Of a DNA stretch of 38,221 nt, positions 1-8,094 are shown in pieces. The notes beneath the pieces are model-generated. The model worked only from the letters and a program-made list of their open reading frames with translations. It searched no databases and was not told where the DNA came from. Origin of the DNA: Actinomycetota bacterium (GTDB lineage: Bacteria; Actinomycetota; Thermoleophilia; Solirubrobacterales; Solirubrobacteraceae); NCBI GenBank assembly GCA_016781085.1, contig JADDQZ010000059.1:36026-74246 (forward strand), written 5' to 3'. The position numbers were made by a program, and so were the translations under genes. How positions within the stretch are numbered: the first letter of the stretch is position 1; each line of letters begins with the position of its first letter.

Positions 1-29
1 CCAAGGATTTCGAGCGGACCCAGGCATAA
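1..29 (+). CDS. C-terminal tail of an unidentified upstream gene (partial)
   Basis: The reading frame that enters the window at base 3 codes for KDFERTQA and ends in a TAA that shares one base with the ATG of lysA (TAATG). Such a stop/start overlap is typical of translationally coupled operon genes. In many actinobacteria argS lies directly upstream of lysA-hom, so an arginyl-tRNA synthetase tail is possible, but eight residues cannot identify it. The frame could also be open by chance. Confidence 0.4.
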
Positions 30-1300
30 TGCCCCCGCCCATGGCTTCCGCCACGCTTTCCGTCTACCCCGACGCATCCTCCATTGAGGACGGCCGCTTG
101 CTGGTGGGCGGATGTGATGCGGTCGCGCTCGCGCGCGAGTTCGGCACGCCGGCCTACGTCGTGGCCGAGGACTCGCTCCGTGCTCGCGCCCGCGAATACG
201 TCGCCGCGCTCGCCGAGCATCACGACGGCCCCGGCGAGATCCTCTTCGCGGCCAAGAGCTTCGCGTGTACTGCGGTCCTTCGCGTGTTCAGCGAGGAAGG
301 CCTCGGCTGCCTGGTTTCCACCGGTGGTGAGCTGCACCTTGCGCTCAAAGCCGGTTTTGATCCGGCACGTATCCAGATGCACGGCAACGCCAAATCCGTT
401 TCCGAGCTGCGAGCGGCCATCGAGGCCGGCGTGGGAACCATCGTCGTGGACTCCTTCGACGACATCGAGCGGTTGAACCAGATGGTGCCGGTCGGCCACC
501 GCCAGCGCGTGCTGGTGCGCGTGATGCCGGGCGTCAAGACCGATACCCACGCGAAGATCGCCACCGGTCACGACGACGTGAAGTTCGGCTTGAGCTTGAC
601 CGACTCTGCCGCGGCCTTCGAGCGCATCCGCGCTAGCGATCGCCTGCATGCCGGCGGAGTCCACGTCCATCTGGGCTCGCAACTCTTCGACACCGGATCG
701 TGGCGGGCAGGAGCCGAAGCGCTCGCCCCGCTGGGCGAGATGGAGGACTACGACCTCGGTGGAGGGCTCGGCGTCCCCTACACCCGCGAAGACCCGAGCG
801 TCAGCGTCGATGCGTACGTCGGCGCGAAGGCAGAAGCTCTGCGCCAGCTCGCCGGCCCGGGTAAGAAGATGCTGATCGAGCCTGGCCGCTCGCTTGTGGC
901 CAGTGCTGCCGTGACTCTCTACACCGTTGAAACCGTCAAGCGCGGGGAGTGGCGTAAGTGGGTCGCGGTCGACGGCGGGATGAGCGACAACCTGCGTCCG
1001 ATGCTCTACGGCGCTCGGTATGAGGCCGCTATCGCCGACCGCATGCAAGCCGGGGGAGAGCTGTGCACGGTCGTCGGCAAGCACTGCGAATCAGGCGACG
1101 AGTTGCTTCGCGACGTGCCGCTGGCCGACCCGCGCCCCGGCGACATCCTCGTCACGCCGGTAACCGGGGCTTACTGCTTCTCGCTGGCCAGCAACTACAA
1201 CGCCGTCCCGCGCCCTCCGGTGATCTTCTGCTCCGCCGGTCAGGCGCGTGTCGTCGTGCGGCGCGAGACCTACGACGACCTGACGGGACGCGATGTCTGA
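29..1300 (+). CDS. lysA: Diaminopimelate decarboxylase
   Basis: PLP-dependent fold-III decarboxylase that converts meso-diaminopimelate to L-lysine, the last step of lysine synthesis, in the cytoplasm. The Schiff-base lysine is in FAAKSF (Lys76). HVHLGSQ, the glycine-rich DLGGGLG that holds the PLP phosphate, EPGRSL, the active-site HCESGD (Cys353) and a C-terminal tyrosine in YCFSLASNYN all follow in family order. The length of 423 residues is normal. The ATG at 29 overlaps the stop of the preceding frame; an ATG at 41 is an alternative. The 3' end overlaps hom by 8 bases, so this is the first clearly identified gene of a lysine/threonine operon. The identification is secure; only the start is uncertain. 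Confidence 0.95.
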   Translation: MPPPMASATLSVYPDASSIEDGRLLVGGCDAVALAREFGTPAYVVAEDSLRARAREYVAALAEHHDGPGEILFAAKSFACTAVLRVFSEEGLGCLVSTGGELHLALKAGFDPARIQMHGNAKSVSELRAAIEAGVGTIVVDSFDDIERLNQMVPVGHRQRVLVRVMPGVKTDTHAKIATGHDDVKFGLSLTDSAAAFERIRASDRLHAGGVHVHLGSQLFDTGSWRAGAEALAPLGEMEDYDLGGGLGVPYTREDPSVSVDAYVGAKAEALRQLAGPGKKMLIEPGRSLVASAAVTLYTVETVKRGEWRKWVAVDGGMSDNLRPMLYGARYEAAIADRMQAGGELCTVVGKHCESGDELLRDVPLADPRPGDILVTPVTGAYCFSLASNYNAVPRPPVIFCSAGQARVVVRRETYDDLTGRDV

Positions 1301-2558
1301 CATCACTTTGGACGTACCGGAGTCGCGTGCCGGCCAGCCGCAACCGTTTCGCATCGGTCTTCTGGGTCGCGGAACGGTCGGCGGCGCCTTTGCCGAGCTG
1401 CTGGGCGAGCGAGCCGACACGGTTGCCGCGCTCACCGGGATGCGCCCGGAGATCTCCGGCGTCCTCACGCGCGAGGGCGGCGACTTCGATGAGGTGATCG
1501 AGAAGGCCGACCTCGTCGTCGAGCTGATGGGCGGGATCAATCCTGCACGCGAGTACGTGTTGAAGTCGATGCGGGCCGGCAAGCACGTCGTCAGCGCCAA
1601 CAAGCAGCTGCTTTCCCAGCACGGTGAGGAGTTGTGGGCGCAAGCGCGTGAGAGCGGGGTCCAGCTGCGCTTCGAGGGGGCGGTGGCGGGCGTCGTGCCG
1701 GTCGTCCGTGTGCTGCAAGAGACGCTGGCCGCCGCTTACATCGAGCGCATCCACGGCATCGTCAACGGCACGACGAACTTCATCCTCACGGAGATGCGAA
1801 AGTCCGGCGCGTCCTACGCCGAGGCGCTGAAGCAGGCGCAGCAGCTCGGCTTCGCCGAAGCCGACCCGACCGACGACGTCACGGGTAAGGATGCGGCCGC
1901 GAAGATGGCGATCCTCGCGCGGCTGGCCTTTTCGTCGCCGGTCAACCTCGACCAAGTGCGCTACGAGGGCATCGAGGACATCACGGCCGACGACATGGCC
2001 TACGCCGAAGAGCTGGGACTGGGCTTGAAGCTGATCGGCACCGCCGAGCGGGTCGACGGCGGATTGTCGGTTCGCGTTCATCCCGCCTTTCTCTACGGCG
2101 GTCATCCGCTGGCTTCCGTGGACGGCCCGTTCAACGCCGTGACGATCGAATCGCCGGCGATCACCGAGATCACGCTTTCGGGTCCGGGTGCGGGCGGCCC
2201 GCAGACCGCCAGCGCGGTGCTGGGCGACGTCATCTCGGCGATGATCCCCCCGGCCTCGACGCCCGAGACGATCGAGACTTTGCCGATCGTCGCCGACGTG
2301 GTGTCGGCCTTCTACTTGCACCTTGAAGTCGAGGACCGGCCCGGAGTGCTGGCCCAGATCGCCGACGTGCTCGGACAGCACGGCGCATCGGTTCGCTCGG
2401 TAGTGCAGCACGGCCTGGGCGAGAACGCCCGGCTGATCATGGTGCTCCACCCCATCGGCGAGCGAAGCTTCTACGCCGGCTTGGAGCGCATCGCGCAGCT
2501 TCCCTTCATGCGATCGCGGCCGCGGGCGATTCGAGTCATTGATGAGGAGTTCATGTGA
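1293..2558 (+). CDS. hom: Homoserine dehydrogenase with ACT domain
   Basis: Reduces aspartate semialdehyde to homoserine with NAD(P)H, the branch point toward threonine and methionine. The N-terminal Rossmann motif GRGTVG is at residues 25-30. It is followed by the ANKQLLS loop, [10 protein letters not shown], the substrate-domain signature [11 protein letters not shown] and the catalytic region [21 protein letters not shown]-terminal ACT domain begins near residue 340 ([17 protein letters not shown]); in this family it usually mediates threonine feedback inhibition. The length of 421 residues matches monofunctional actinobacterial and Bacillus enzymes, with no aspartokinase fusion. The start overlaps lysA by 8 bases and the stop overlaps thrC by 4, so co-translation is likely. 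Confidence 0.95.
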   Translation: MSDITLDVPESRAGQPQPFRIGLLGRGTVGGAFAELLGERADTVAALTGMRPEISGVLTREGGDFDEVIEKADLVVELMGGINPAREYVLKSMRAGKHVVSANKQLLSQHGEELWAQARESGVQLRFEGAVAGVVPVVRVLQETLAAAYIERIHGIVNGTTNFILTEMRKSGASYAEALKQAQQLGFAEADPTDDVTGKDAAAKMAILARLAFSSPVNLDQVRYEGIEDITADDMAYAEELGLGLKLIGTAERVDGGLSVRVHPAFLYGGHPLASVDGPFNAVTIESPAITEITLSGPGAGGPQTASAVLGDVISAMIPPASTPETIETLPIVADVVSAFYLHLEVEDRPGVLAQIADVLGQHGASVRSVVQHGLGENARLIMVLHPIGERSFYAGLERIAQLPFMRSRPRAIRVIDEEFM

Positions 2559-3565
2559 GTGGGTTGATCGAGCGCTACCGGGACCGGCTGCCCTTTGGGC
2601 CGGGAGACCCCGTGGTCTCGCTGGAAGAGGGCTCAACGCCGCTTGTCGCCGCTGAGCGGCTGTCTGAGCGCGTCGGGGCCGAAGTGTGGTTGAAGATCGA
2701 AGGAGCAAATCCGACCGGCTCCTTCAAAGACCGCGGGATGACCTGTGCCGTGTCGGCTGCGGTCCGCGAGGGCGCCGAAGCGGTGATCTGCGCTTCCACC
2801 GGCAACACGGCGGCGAGCGCTGCCGCCTACGCCGCCCGTGCCGGGCTGACCGGCGCGGTGATCGTGCCCGACGGCAAGATCGCCACCGGCAAGCTTGCGC
2901 AGGCGCTGATGCACGGAGCGCGCGTGGTGGCCCTGGCCGGCAACTTCGACCAAGCCCTCACGCTGGTCCGCGAGCTCACGCAGCGGCACCCCATCGCGCT
3001 GGTGAACTCCGTCAACGCCTTCCGGCTGGAAGGTCAGAAGACGGCCGCGTTCGAGATCGTCGAAGAGGTCGGAGAGATCGACGCCCTGTGCATTCCGGTT
3101 GGAAACGCCGGCAACATCACTGCTTACTGGAAGGGCTTCACCGAAGTCGGGGTCAAGCCCCGGATGCTCGGTTTGCAGGCCGTCGGGGCCGCGCCACTGG
3201 TCGACGGCGCGCCGGTCGCCAATCCCGAGACGGTGGCGAGCGCAATCCGCATCGGCAATCCCGCGCGCTGGGAGGAAGCGATCGACGCCATGCGCGCCTC
3301 GCACGGCAGTATTCGCGCGGTTTCCGACGACGAGATCCTCGATGCATACCGCTTTCTTGCTTCTCACGAGGGCGTGTTCTGCGAGCCGGCGTCCGCTTCA
3401 GGCGTGGCCGGACTGCTCAAGTACGGGGCCGACGGAGCCGAGCGCGTGGTTTGCGTGTTGACTGGCCACGGATTGAAGGACCCGCAGACGGCGCTGTCGC
3501 AGGCCGGCTCCGTGGTCCCGTGTCCTGCAGACATCGAGGCGGTCGAGCGGGCCGTCCTCGGGTGA
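2555..3565 (+). CDS. thrC: Threonine synthase
   Basis: PLP enzyme that converts O-phosphohomoserine to threonine and phosphate. It starts at a GTG that overlaps the hom stop (GTGA). Early residues [13 protein letters not shown] are followed by the PLP-lysine motif [11 protein letters not shown] (Lys58), then [17 protein letters not shown] and the glycine-rich [15 protein letters not shown] that binds the cofactor phosphate. EPASASG and the LTGHGLKDP element near the C-terminus are also typical. At 336 residues it is the short ThrC type common in Actinobacteria and Bacillus rather than the long enterobacterial type. It acts directly after ThrB, whose gene follows by 37 bases. Confidence 0.95.
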   Translation: MSGLIERYRDRLPFGPGDPVVSLEEGSTPLVAAERLSERVGAEVWLKIEGANPTGSFKDRGMTCAVSAAVREGAEAVICASTGNTAASAAAYAARAGLTGAVIVPDGKIATGKLAQALMHGARVVALAGNFDQALTLVRELTQRHPIALVNSVNAFRLEGQKTAAFEIVEEVGEIDALCIPVGNAGNITAYWKGFTEVGVKPRMLGLQAVGAAPLVDGAPVANPETVASAIRIGNPARWEEAIDAMRASHGSIRAVSDDEILDAYRFLASHEGVFCEPASASGVAGLLKYGADGAERVVCVLTGHGLKDPQTALSQAGSVVPCPADIEAVERAVLG

Positions 3566-3602
3566 GCTTCCCGGAATCGCTCGTTCGGGCGGCGGCCGTG
3601 GG

Positions 3603-4469
3603 ATGACCGTGTTGCCGGGAGCAGTCCGCGTGCGGGTACCGGCGTCTTCGGCGAACTTAGGTCCGGGCTTCGACGTCCTGGCCGCCGCCCTTTCCCTGGA
3701 GTTCCAAGTCCTTGTCGAACCGGCCGGCAGCTTCGAGTTGCGCACGGACTTGAGGGTTCCGCGCGACCGGTCGAACCTGTTGGTCCGCGCCTTCGAGGTG
3801 ATCCGAAGCGCCGCGACGTACCGCTTCACGGTCTCGTCGACGATTCCGTTGTCCGGCGGGCTGGGATCGAGCGCCGCTGCCGTCGTCGCCGGATTGCTTG
3901 CCGCCGATGCGCTGACCGGAGGCGATGGGGACGTCTTCGACGCGGCGGTGGAAATGGAGGGTCACCCCGACAACGTGGCGGCGGCTCTGTATGGCGGATT
4001 CGTGATCTGTGGCGATGGACCGCCGGCGAAGATCCCGGCTCCTTCTGGGCTGGCGGCGTTGCTGGTCGTTCCGGAAGAACCCGTTCCCACCAGCCGCGCC
4101 CGTGCGGCGCTGCCCAAGGAGGTCCGGCTTCCCGACGCGGTGTTCAACATTTCCCGCGCCTGCCTGCTGACAGTTGGCGTTGCCTCCAGTGATCAGAAGC
4201 TGATCGCACGAGGACTTCAGGACCGGCTGCATCAGCCCTACCGTTCCCCGCTCTATCCGCGGTCTGCCGAAATGGTGGCGAACGCGCGTAGCTTCGGGGC
4301 ACTGGGGGCCACAATCTCCGGAGCAGGGCCGACGGTGCTGGTGTGGTGCGCTTCTGCGCACCTGGAGGAAGCAAGGGCACGCATCGAGCGAGAAACGGCG
4401 GGCTGGGCGTCGGTGCTCAGTGTCTCGTTCGCCGACGAGGGCGCTCAAGTGGAGCGTGGGCCGGTGTAA
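3603..4469 (+). CDS. thrB: Homoserine kinase (GHMP family)
   Basis: Phosphorylates homoserine with ATP to O-phosphohomoserine, the substrate of ThrC. The N-terminal VPASSANLGPGFDVLAAAL is the classic substrate-loop motif of ThrB. The GHMP ATP-binding motif PLSGGLGSS spans residues 82-90. EGHPDNVAAALYGG and the C-terminal GATISGAGPTVL are also conserved. The length of 288 residues is normal. It is the last gene of the lysA-hom-thrC-thrB run and the only one that does not overlap its upstream neighbour. A 14-codon GTG-initiated frame (3562-3606) begins over the thrC stop and ends over this ATG, so coupling through a mini-ORF is possible but unproven. Confidence 0.94.
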   Translation: MTVLPGAVRVRVPASSANLGPGFDVLAAALSLEFQVLVEPAGSFELRTDLRVPRDRSNLLVRAFEVIRSAATYRFTVSSTIPLSGGLGSSAAAVVAGLLAADALTGGDGDVFDAAVEMEGHPDNVAAALYGGFVICGDGPPAKIPAPSGLAALLVVPEEPVPTSRARAALPKEVRLPDAVFNISRACLLTVGVASSDQKLIARGLQDRLHQPYRSPLYPRSAEMVANARSFGALGATISGAGPTVLVWCASAHLEEARARIERETAGWASVLSVSFADEGAQVERGPV

Positions 4470-4470
4470 T

Positions 4471-4486
4471 CGGCCGGATGAGGCCG
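4471..4486. terminator. Weak hairpin between convergent thrB and small membrane protein gene
   Basis: CGGCC, a six-base loop, and GGCCG form a short GC-only stem directly after the thrB stop, between convergent genes. There is no U-tract. It may act as a U-less terminator, but a five-pair stem in GC-rich DNA is weak evidence. Confidence 0.25.
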
Positions 4487-4557
4487 CGTGTGTCCGTTTG
4501 ACTCCGGATAGCGGGGTCGGATGGACATACCCCCGGTCGGTGATCGCTTCGCCGGCA

Positions 4558-4824
4558 TCAGGCCGACTGCGGGGAGTCGTCCTGGATCCGCCCCCACCAG
4601 CGCCGTCCGAGCACCACTCCGACCGCCGCAGCGCCTCCTGAGGCCAGTGCGATCGCAGCGACGAACCACAAATCCGCTCCTACCAAACCGTTACAGCACC
4701 AGCCCTGCGTCGAACCGAAATAGGCAAGTGGCCATCCCGCTACGGGCAGCGCCACGAGGCCCCACCGGCGAAGGACCAGGCCGACGGTGAAGAAAGCCGC
4801 AGCGGCAAAGGCGATGGCAGCCAT
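4558..4824 (-). CDS. Small hypothetical membrane protein
   Basis: An 88-residue protein of unrecognised family. It is strongly hydrophobic, with an N-terminal segment (MAAIAFAAAAFFTVGLVL), a second around WGLVALPVAGWPLAYFG and a third (LWFVAAIALASGGAAAVGVVL), so two or three membrane helices are likely. A CC pair lies in the loop GWCCNGLVG between helices two and three. The tail is charged. It lies 82 bases downstream of the L,D-transpeptidase on the same strand and may be co-transcribed with the FHA and transpeptidase genes. There is no clear ribosome-binding site. Coding is supported by the regular helix/loop pattern rather than by homology. Confidence 0.6.
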   Translation of the reverse strand: MAAIAFAAAAFFTVGLVLRRWGLVALPVAGWPLAYFGSTQGWCCNGLVGADLWFVAAIALASGGAAAVGVVLGRRWWGRIQDDSPQSA

Positions 4825-4906
4825 GCGGGCTCAGGGTGGCAGAGCGGCAGACCGCTCGCAGCCCGAGGCCAGGTCCTCAAGGCGTCGGCGTGGATCGTTG
4901 CGGCCG

Positions 4907-5782
4907 TCAGGCCCGGATGAACACCGGCGAGCCCACCGGCACCAGCTTCATCAACTTGCGCATCGACGACGTATGAGCGCGCAGGCAGCCGAGCGAAGCA
5001 GCTTGGCCGATGCTCGAAGTCTGCGGCGTGGCATGGATGGCGAGGCGGTCGCCGCCCGGCCAGCCCGGGACGAGCTTGGTCTGGTGGCCGGTCAAGGCGA
5101 GGATGCAGCACCCGTACGGCGACGCGGGGCGGTTCGGGCTCAGCTTGTCGGTGACGGCAAAACGGCCCAGCGGGGTGGGATTCGCCGGGCGGCCTACGGC
5201 CACAGTGATGCTCCACCGCCGGCGGCCGGCGCGCTTGACGACCAGCCGCCGAGCGGAGCGGTCCACGTGCAGCGACCACCGCGTTGAGCCAAGCGCCACC
5301 GCGTCGGCACGCACCCAGCCGCGCCGACCGTTGTCAAGTTCCGCGACGAGCACTTTCAACCAATTCCCCCGTCGCCGCACGACCGAAAGCACGCGGGGCG
5401 ACCCGAACTCCGTACGCCGCGCCAGTCGCCGCACGACTCGTCCGCGTGGCTTGACTCGCAACTCGGTCTGATCGCGCAGCCGCGCAGTCATGAACACTCC
5501 GGCGGGAAGTCGCTTCGCGGCATCCGTCCAACGCTCTGCGGGCTCCGTTCCCGCGGAAGGCCAGAACGCCGGTTCAGCCGCCGCACGCGAAGTGCCTGGG
5601 TCCGTCCCGCAGCCGGCGACACCCAAGGCGGCCAATATCACCGCAATCCGGCAAGCCAGCGCCGCCGGAGCCGCGCGCTTACGGCTTTCCCGCGGCGGCC
5701 TGACGCTCGGCTGCGCCGGCGACGGCAGGTGCCGCGTCCTGAGGCTGCGCCGCAGTGGTCTAATGCCCAGCCGAATCGGCAA
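4907..5782 (-). CDS. L,D-transpeptidase (YkuD/ErfK family) lipoprotein
   Basis: Predicted cell-wall enzyme that forms 3-3 peptidoglycan cross-links or attaches molecules to the wall. From the proposed TTG start (291 residues), an arginine-rich N-terminus leads to a hydrophobic stretch ending in the lipobox LGVAGC (Cys58). A region near residues 95-155 resembles a bacterial SH3 domain and ends in GRRGWVRADAV. The C-terminal YkuD domain carries the catalytic signature with His250 in IHATP and Cys266 in SLGCLR. The start is uncertain: TTG 5782 overlaps the FHA gene by 23 bases, TTG 5809 is an alternative, and an ATG at 5917 would overlap it by about 150. The long basic leader before the lipobox is unusual. 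The catalytic domain call is secure. Confidence 0.85.
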   Translation of the reverse strand: MPIRLGIRPLRRSLRTRHLPSPAQPSVRPPRESRKRAAPAALACRIAVILAALGVAGCGTDPGTSRAAAEPAFWPSAGTEPAERWTDAAKRLPAGVFMTARLRDQTELRVKPRGRVVRRLARRTEFGSPRVLSVVRRRGNWLKVLVAELDNGRRGWVRADAVALGSTRWSLHVDRSARRLVVKRAGRRRWSITVAVGRPANPTPLGRFAVTDKLSPNRPASPYGCCILALTGHQTKLVPGWPGGDRLAIHATPQTSSIGQAASLGCLRAHTSSMRKLMKLVPVGSPVFIRA

Positions 5783-6251
5783 CGGCAGGGAGTGCTTCCT
5801 GAGGCCGCCCAACGAGGGCGTTGTCGAGGAACCAAAGGAAGTGCCGCCCGATTCCGATGCAATCCCCGTCGCGCAGAACAGCTGTTTGCACGCGTTCCTG
5901 GTTGACGTAGACGCCATTGAGGGAGCGGTCGTCGAGGATCTTGACGCCCGTTTCGTCGGTCGCGATGACGGCGTGCCGGCGCGACACGCTCGAGTCGTCG
6001 AAGCGGACCTGCGCGCCTACGGAGCGGCCGATCCGGCTGCGTCCGGAGCGCAGCGGCACGACGATGCGCCTGCCGGACTCCTCGAAGGCCAAGAACTTGC
6101 CGCGCGAGGACATATCCGCGCGCGAGTCTTCCACCCAAGCTGGGACGGGGGCGGCCGATTCGTCTGCCGAAAGCCCAAGGTCCTCAGTAGCGAGAGGAAC
6201 GGTCGCGAACACGCTCGTGGTGTCCGCCGGTGCGGAAGCTGGGAGTTCCAT
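5760..6251 (-). CDS. FHA domain protein
   Basis: A 163-residue protein that should bind phosphothreonine peptides. An acidic, alanine-rich N-terminus of about 50 residues, possibly itself a kinase substrate, precedes an FHA fold at roughly residues 52-142. Key residues are IGR (74-76), SRRH (90-93) and SLNGVYVN (110-117), the phosphopeptide-binding positions of the family. The ATG at 6251 is chosen because GAGGAGA lies 9 bases upstream; longer in-frame starts at 6305 and 6599 lack such a site and run toward or into the divergent gene. Its 3' end overlaps the L,D-transpeptidase, which suggests that serine/threonine phosphorylation is linked to cell-wall remodelling. The partner kinase is not in the window. 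Confidence 0.85.
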   Translation of the reverse strand: MELPASAPADTTSVFATVPLATEDLGLSADESAAPVPAWVEDSRADMSSRGKFLAFEESGRRIVVPLRSGRSRIGRSVGAQVRFDDSSVSRRHAVIATDETGVKILDDRSLNGVYVNQERVQTAVLRDGDCIGIGRHFLWFLDNALVGRPQEALPAVADSAGH

Positions 6252-6260
6252 TTCGACGCT

Positions 6261-6267
6261 TCTCCTC
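6261..6267 (-). promoter_or_regulatory. Ribosome-binding site fixing the FHA gene start
   Basis: On the minus strand GAGGAGA stands 9 bases before the ATG at 6251. It is among the best Shine-Dalgarno matches in the window and decides between three in-frame starts for the FHA gene. Confidence 0.7.
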
Positions 6268-6365
6268 GGGCGGGCGCCACCGTGGCGACTATGGGGACGG
6301 CTCATCGTATACCGCGCGAAGGCGATCGGGAAGGGTCTGCTGGCGCTGCGTCGAAGCACGCTGCC

Positions 6366-6635
6366 ATGCCCGTCCTTGCTCGACCCGTGACCGTTCTCGA
6401 GACAGCGCTGCTGCGTCGCAGTCTTGGCGCGTCTTCTGCCCAGCGCGAGCGCTGCGACCACTGCCATCGCACACCGTTGATCGGCGAGCGAATCCACTTC
6501 TACGGCGCACGCGACGCCGAGCAACTCGTCTGCGAGCTGTGTCGGCCGCGGCGCGACAGCGCTCCGATCCGGTCGGCTTTGATGCATTCTCCTGAGCACG
6601 AACGCGCGGTTCGCGTTCTGCGCGACGCCGCGTAA
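6366..6635 (+). CDS. Small zinc-ribbon-like hypothetical protein
   Basis: An 89-residue protein with two CxxC pairs (CDHCHRTPLIGERIHFY and LVCELCRPRR) about 27 residues apart, a spacing that suits a zinc ribbon or treble-clef knuckle. It ends in a basic helix, HERAVRVLRDAA. No further domain is recognised and the function is unknown; a nucleic-acid- or protein-binding role is only a guess. The ATG at 6366 begins the part that looks like protein. The same frame is open far upstream, but that stretch is antisense to the FHA and transpeptidase genes and is rejected. It is divergent from the FHA gene, with 114 bases between the starts. Confidence 0.65.
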   Translation: MPVLARPVTVLETALLRRSLGASSAQRERCDHCHRTPLIGERIHFYGARDAEQLVCELCRPRRDSAPIRSALMHSPEHERAVRVLRDAA

Positions 6636-6673
6636 CTGCCCTCGAGCCGGCTCGGCGGTAGGGTTTCTGGGTC

Positions 6674-7192
6674 GTGGAACCCGTCAGTGTTTCTGTAACC
6701 ATCGAGGCGCCCCGCGAGCGAATCTTCGAATACCTCGCGGACATCGCCAATCATCCCGAGTTCACGGACCATTTCCTTACGGAATGGCACTTGACCCGGA
6801 TCGAGTCCTACGGCGCCGGCGCGGGCGCGCGCTTTCGCTTGAAGGCACCGTTTCAGCGCTTCGACTGGGCGGACCTCTCGTTCGCCGCCGTCCAACCGCC
6901 TCATCGCCTGCTCGCCGTCGGCCGCGGCGGCAAGTTCAACCGCGACAAGCTCTGGTGGGAGTGGCGCCTCGATCCCGTTCATGACGGCACGAAGGTGTCG
7001 CTCACGGCTGACATGGATGTTCCCTTCGTCTCGGATCGCTTCATCCGCTCCTTCGGCTATCGCGGCTCGCTCAAGCGCAACCTCAGGAAGTCGCTCAAGC
7101 GGCTTGCCGGCATCATTGAGGAAGGCAAGGGCCGCGGCGAGCGCGCGACGATTGGCGGCTTGTCAGGCCCGGCCTGGTCTGGAGATCATTAG
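6674..7192 (+). CDS. SRPBCC (polyketide cyclase/START-like) protein
   Basis: A 172-residue protein with a helix-grip fold that would hold a hydrophobic ligand. It starts at GTG with VSVTIEAPRERIFEYLADI, the usual opening strand and helix of the SRPBCC superfamily. WEWRLDPVHDGTKVSLTADM follows in the later strands, and a long C-terminal helix (GSLKRNLRKSLKRLAGIIEE) closes the cavity. No catalytic residues can be assigned, so ligand and reaction are unknown. It lies 38 bases after the zinc-ribbon gene and 12 bases before the lipoprotein gene, so these three may share a transcript. A second SRPBCC gene occurs at 23710. Confidence 0.8.
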   Translation: MEPVSVSVTIEAPRERIFEYLADIANHPEFTDHFLTEWHLTRIESYGAGAGARFRLKAPFQRFDWADLSFAAVQPPHRLLAVGRGGKFNRDKLWWEWRLDPVHDGTKVSLTADMDVPFVSDRFIRSFGYRGSLKRNLRKSLKRLAGIIEEGKGRGERATIGGLSGPAWSGDH

Positions 7193-7204
7193 AATCCCTC
7201 CTCG

Positions 7205-7780
7205 ATGACCCCGCTTCTTCGCACCTTCCTGCTCGTCGCACTCATCGCCACTTCGCTCGTCACCGCCGGCTGCGCGGGATCGAACAGGATCGAAGTCCGT
7301 ACGGTGGGGGAGACCGAAGGCCTTTACATCGACATCGGCGAGCTCAAGTACCAGGTCCAGATCTCGCGCGAGCTCAATCCGGGAGATCGCGAAGACTCGG
7401 CTTATCTGGTCGGGCTGCCTGCCGGAGAGAAGCTGAAAAACAATGAGTCTTGGTTCGGGGTCTTCGTTAGGGCCCAGAACACGACGGAGGAGAAGACTCT
7501 GCCCATGGCTGAGGACTTCGAGATCGTCGATTCCGAAGGCCACCACTACGAGCCCGTCGATATCAATCTCGAGCTCAATCCGTGGGCCTACAAGCCAGGG
7601 GACCTGGAGCCCGGCGGATTGTTCCCGCCGCCGAACTCCGTGCAAGCGCAAGGTCCGATCAAGGGTGGCCTGCTGCTCTTCAAGATCCCGGTCGAGGCCT
7701 ACCAGAACCGGCCGTTCGAATTCGAGATCCACGGCCCCGGAGAGGCCAAGGACACCGGGATGGTCAGCCTCGACGTGTAG
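7205..7780 (+). CDS. Secreted lipoprotein, DUF4352-like
   Basis: A 191-residue protein with a clear lipoprotein signal: MTPLLRTFLLVALIATSLVTAGC, with the lipobox cysteine at residue 23. The mature part is beta-rich and includes NNESWFGVFVRAQNTTEEKTLPMAEDFEIVDSEG-type segments and a conserved-looking WAYKPGDLEPGG turn. This is like the immunoglobulin-like extracellular DUF4352 fold, which often appears in actinobacterial lipoproteins of unknown role. No enzyme motif is visible. It is probably anchored on the outer face of the cytoplasmic membrane. The family assignment rests on general resemblance and is less certain than the lipoprotein call. Confidence 0.8.
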   Translation: MTPLLRTFLLVALIATSLVTAGCAGSNRIEVRTVGETEGLYIDIGELKYQVQISRELNPGDREDSAYLVGLPAGEKLKNNESWFGVFVRAQNTTEEKTLPMAEDFEIVDSEGHHYEPVDINLELNPWAYKPGDLEPGGLFPPPNSVQAQGPIKGGLLLFKIPVEAYQNRPFEFEIHGPGEAKDTGMVSLDV

Positions 7781-7799
7781 ATAGCCGGGCCGCCCGGAC

Positions 7800-7990
7800 T
7801 CAACGACGCGGGGACGTTCCAGTCCCCACGTCGCCGGTGGAGCCTCTCCCTCCTCGGGACACGTAAACCCGATCCCGTCCAGCCGCTTTGGCGTTGTAGA
7901 GGGCGAGATCAGCCCTGCCGGCCCGTCCTTGCCCGGCACCAGGTCGGCGATGCCTCCAGAGAGGCGGGTCGGGCGAACTCGTCGACCGGC
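7800..7990 (-). pseudogene. Frameshifted C-terminal remnant of a GGDEF (diguanylate cyclase) gene
   Basis: On the minus strand one frame reads SGGIADLVPGKDGPAG (about 7965-7915). A second frame continues with RADLALYNAKAAGRDRVYV (about 7918-7862). Together they match the end of GGDEF domains, where a strand (SxGIA) is followed by a helix with ADxALYxAKxxGRdrV. A single-base shift near 7915 separates the two parts. Nothing upstream of about 7990 resembles the GGDEF core or its active-site loop. Only the last 50 or so codons therefore survive between the lipoprotein and the penicillin-binding protein. This 314-base interval holds no intact gene. Confidence 0.65.
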
Positions 7991-8094
7991 TGTCGGCAGT
8001 CATGAGGACCTTGTCGGCACATCAGCCTCCGGGCACGACGAGTCAGCAGAGCAGTGCCGTTACTGATGACAGAGGACACCGCGCGCTCCCTGGA

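Noticed and set aside
1152-2708. Long minus-strand open frame (518 codons) opposite hom
   Set aside because: Antisense to a certain homoserine dehydrogenase; the translation is Arg/His-rich with no domain, as expected for a shadow frame in GC-rich DNA.
5490-6365. Plus-strand frame leading into the zinc-ribbon gene
   Set aside because: It is antisense to the FHA and L,D-transpeptidase genes, which carry clear motifs; only the part from 6366 looks like protein.
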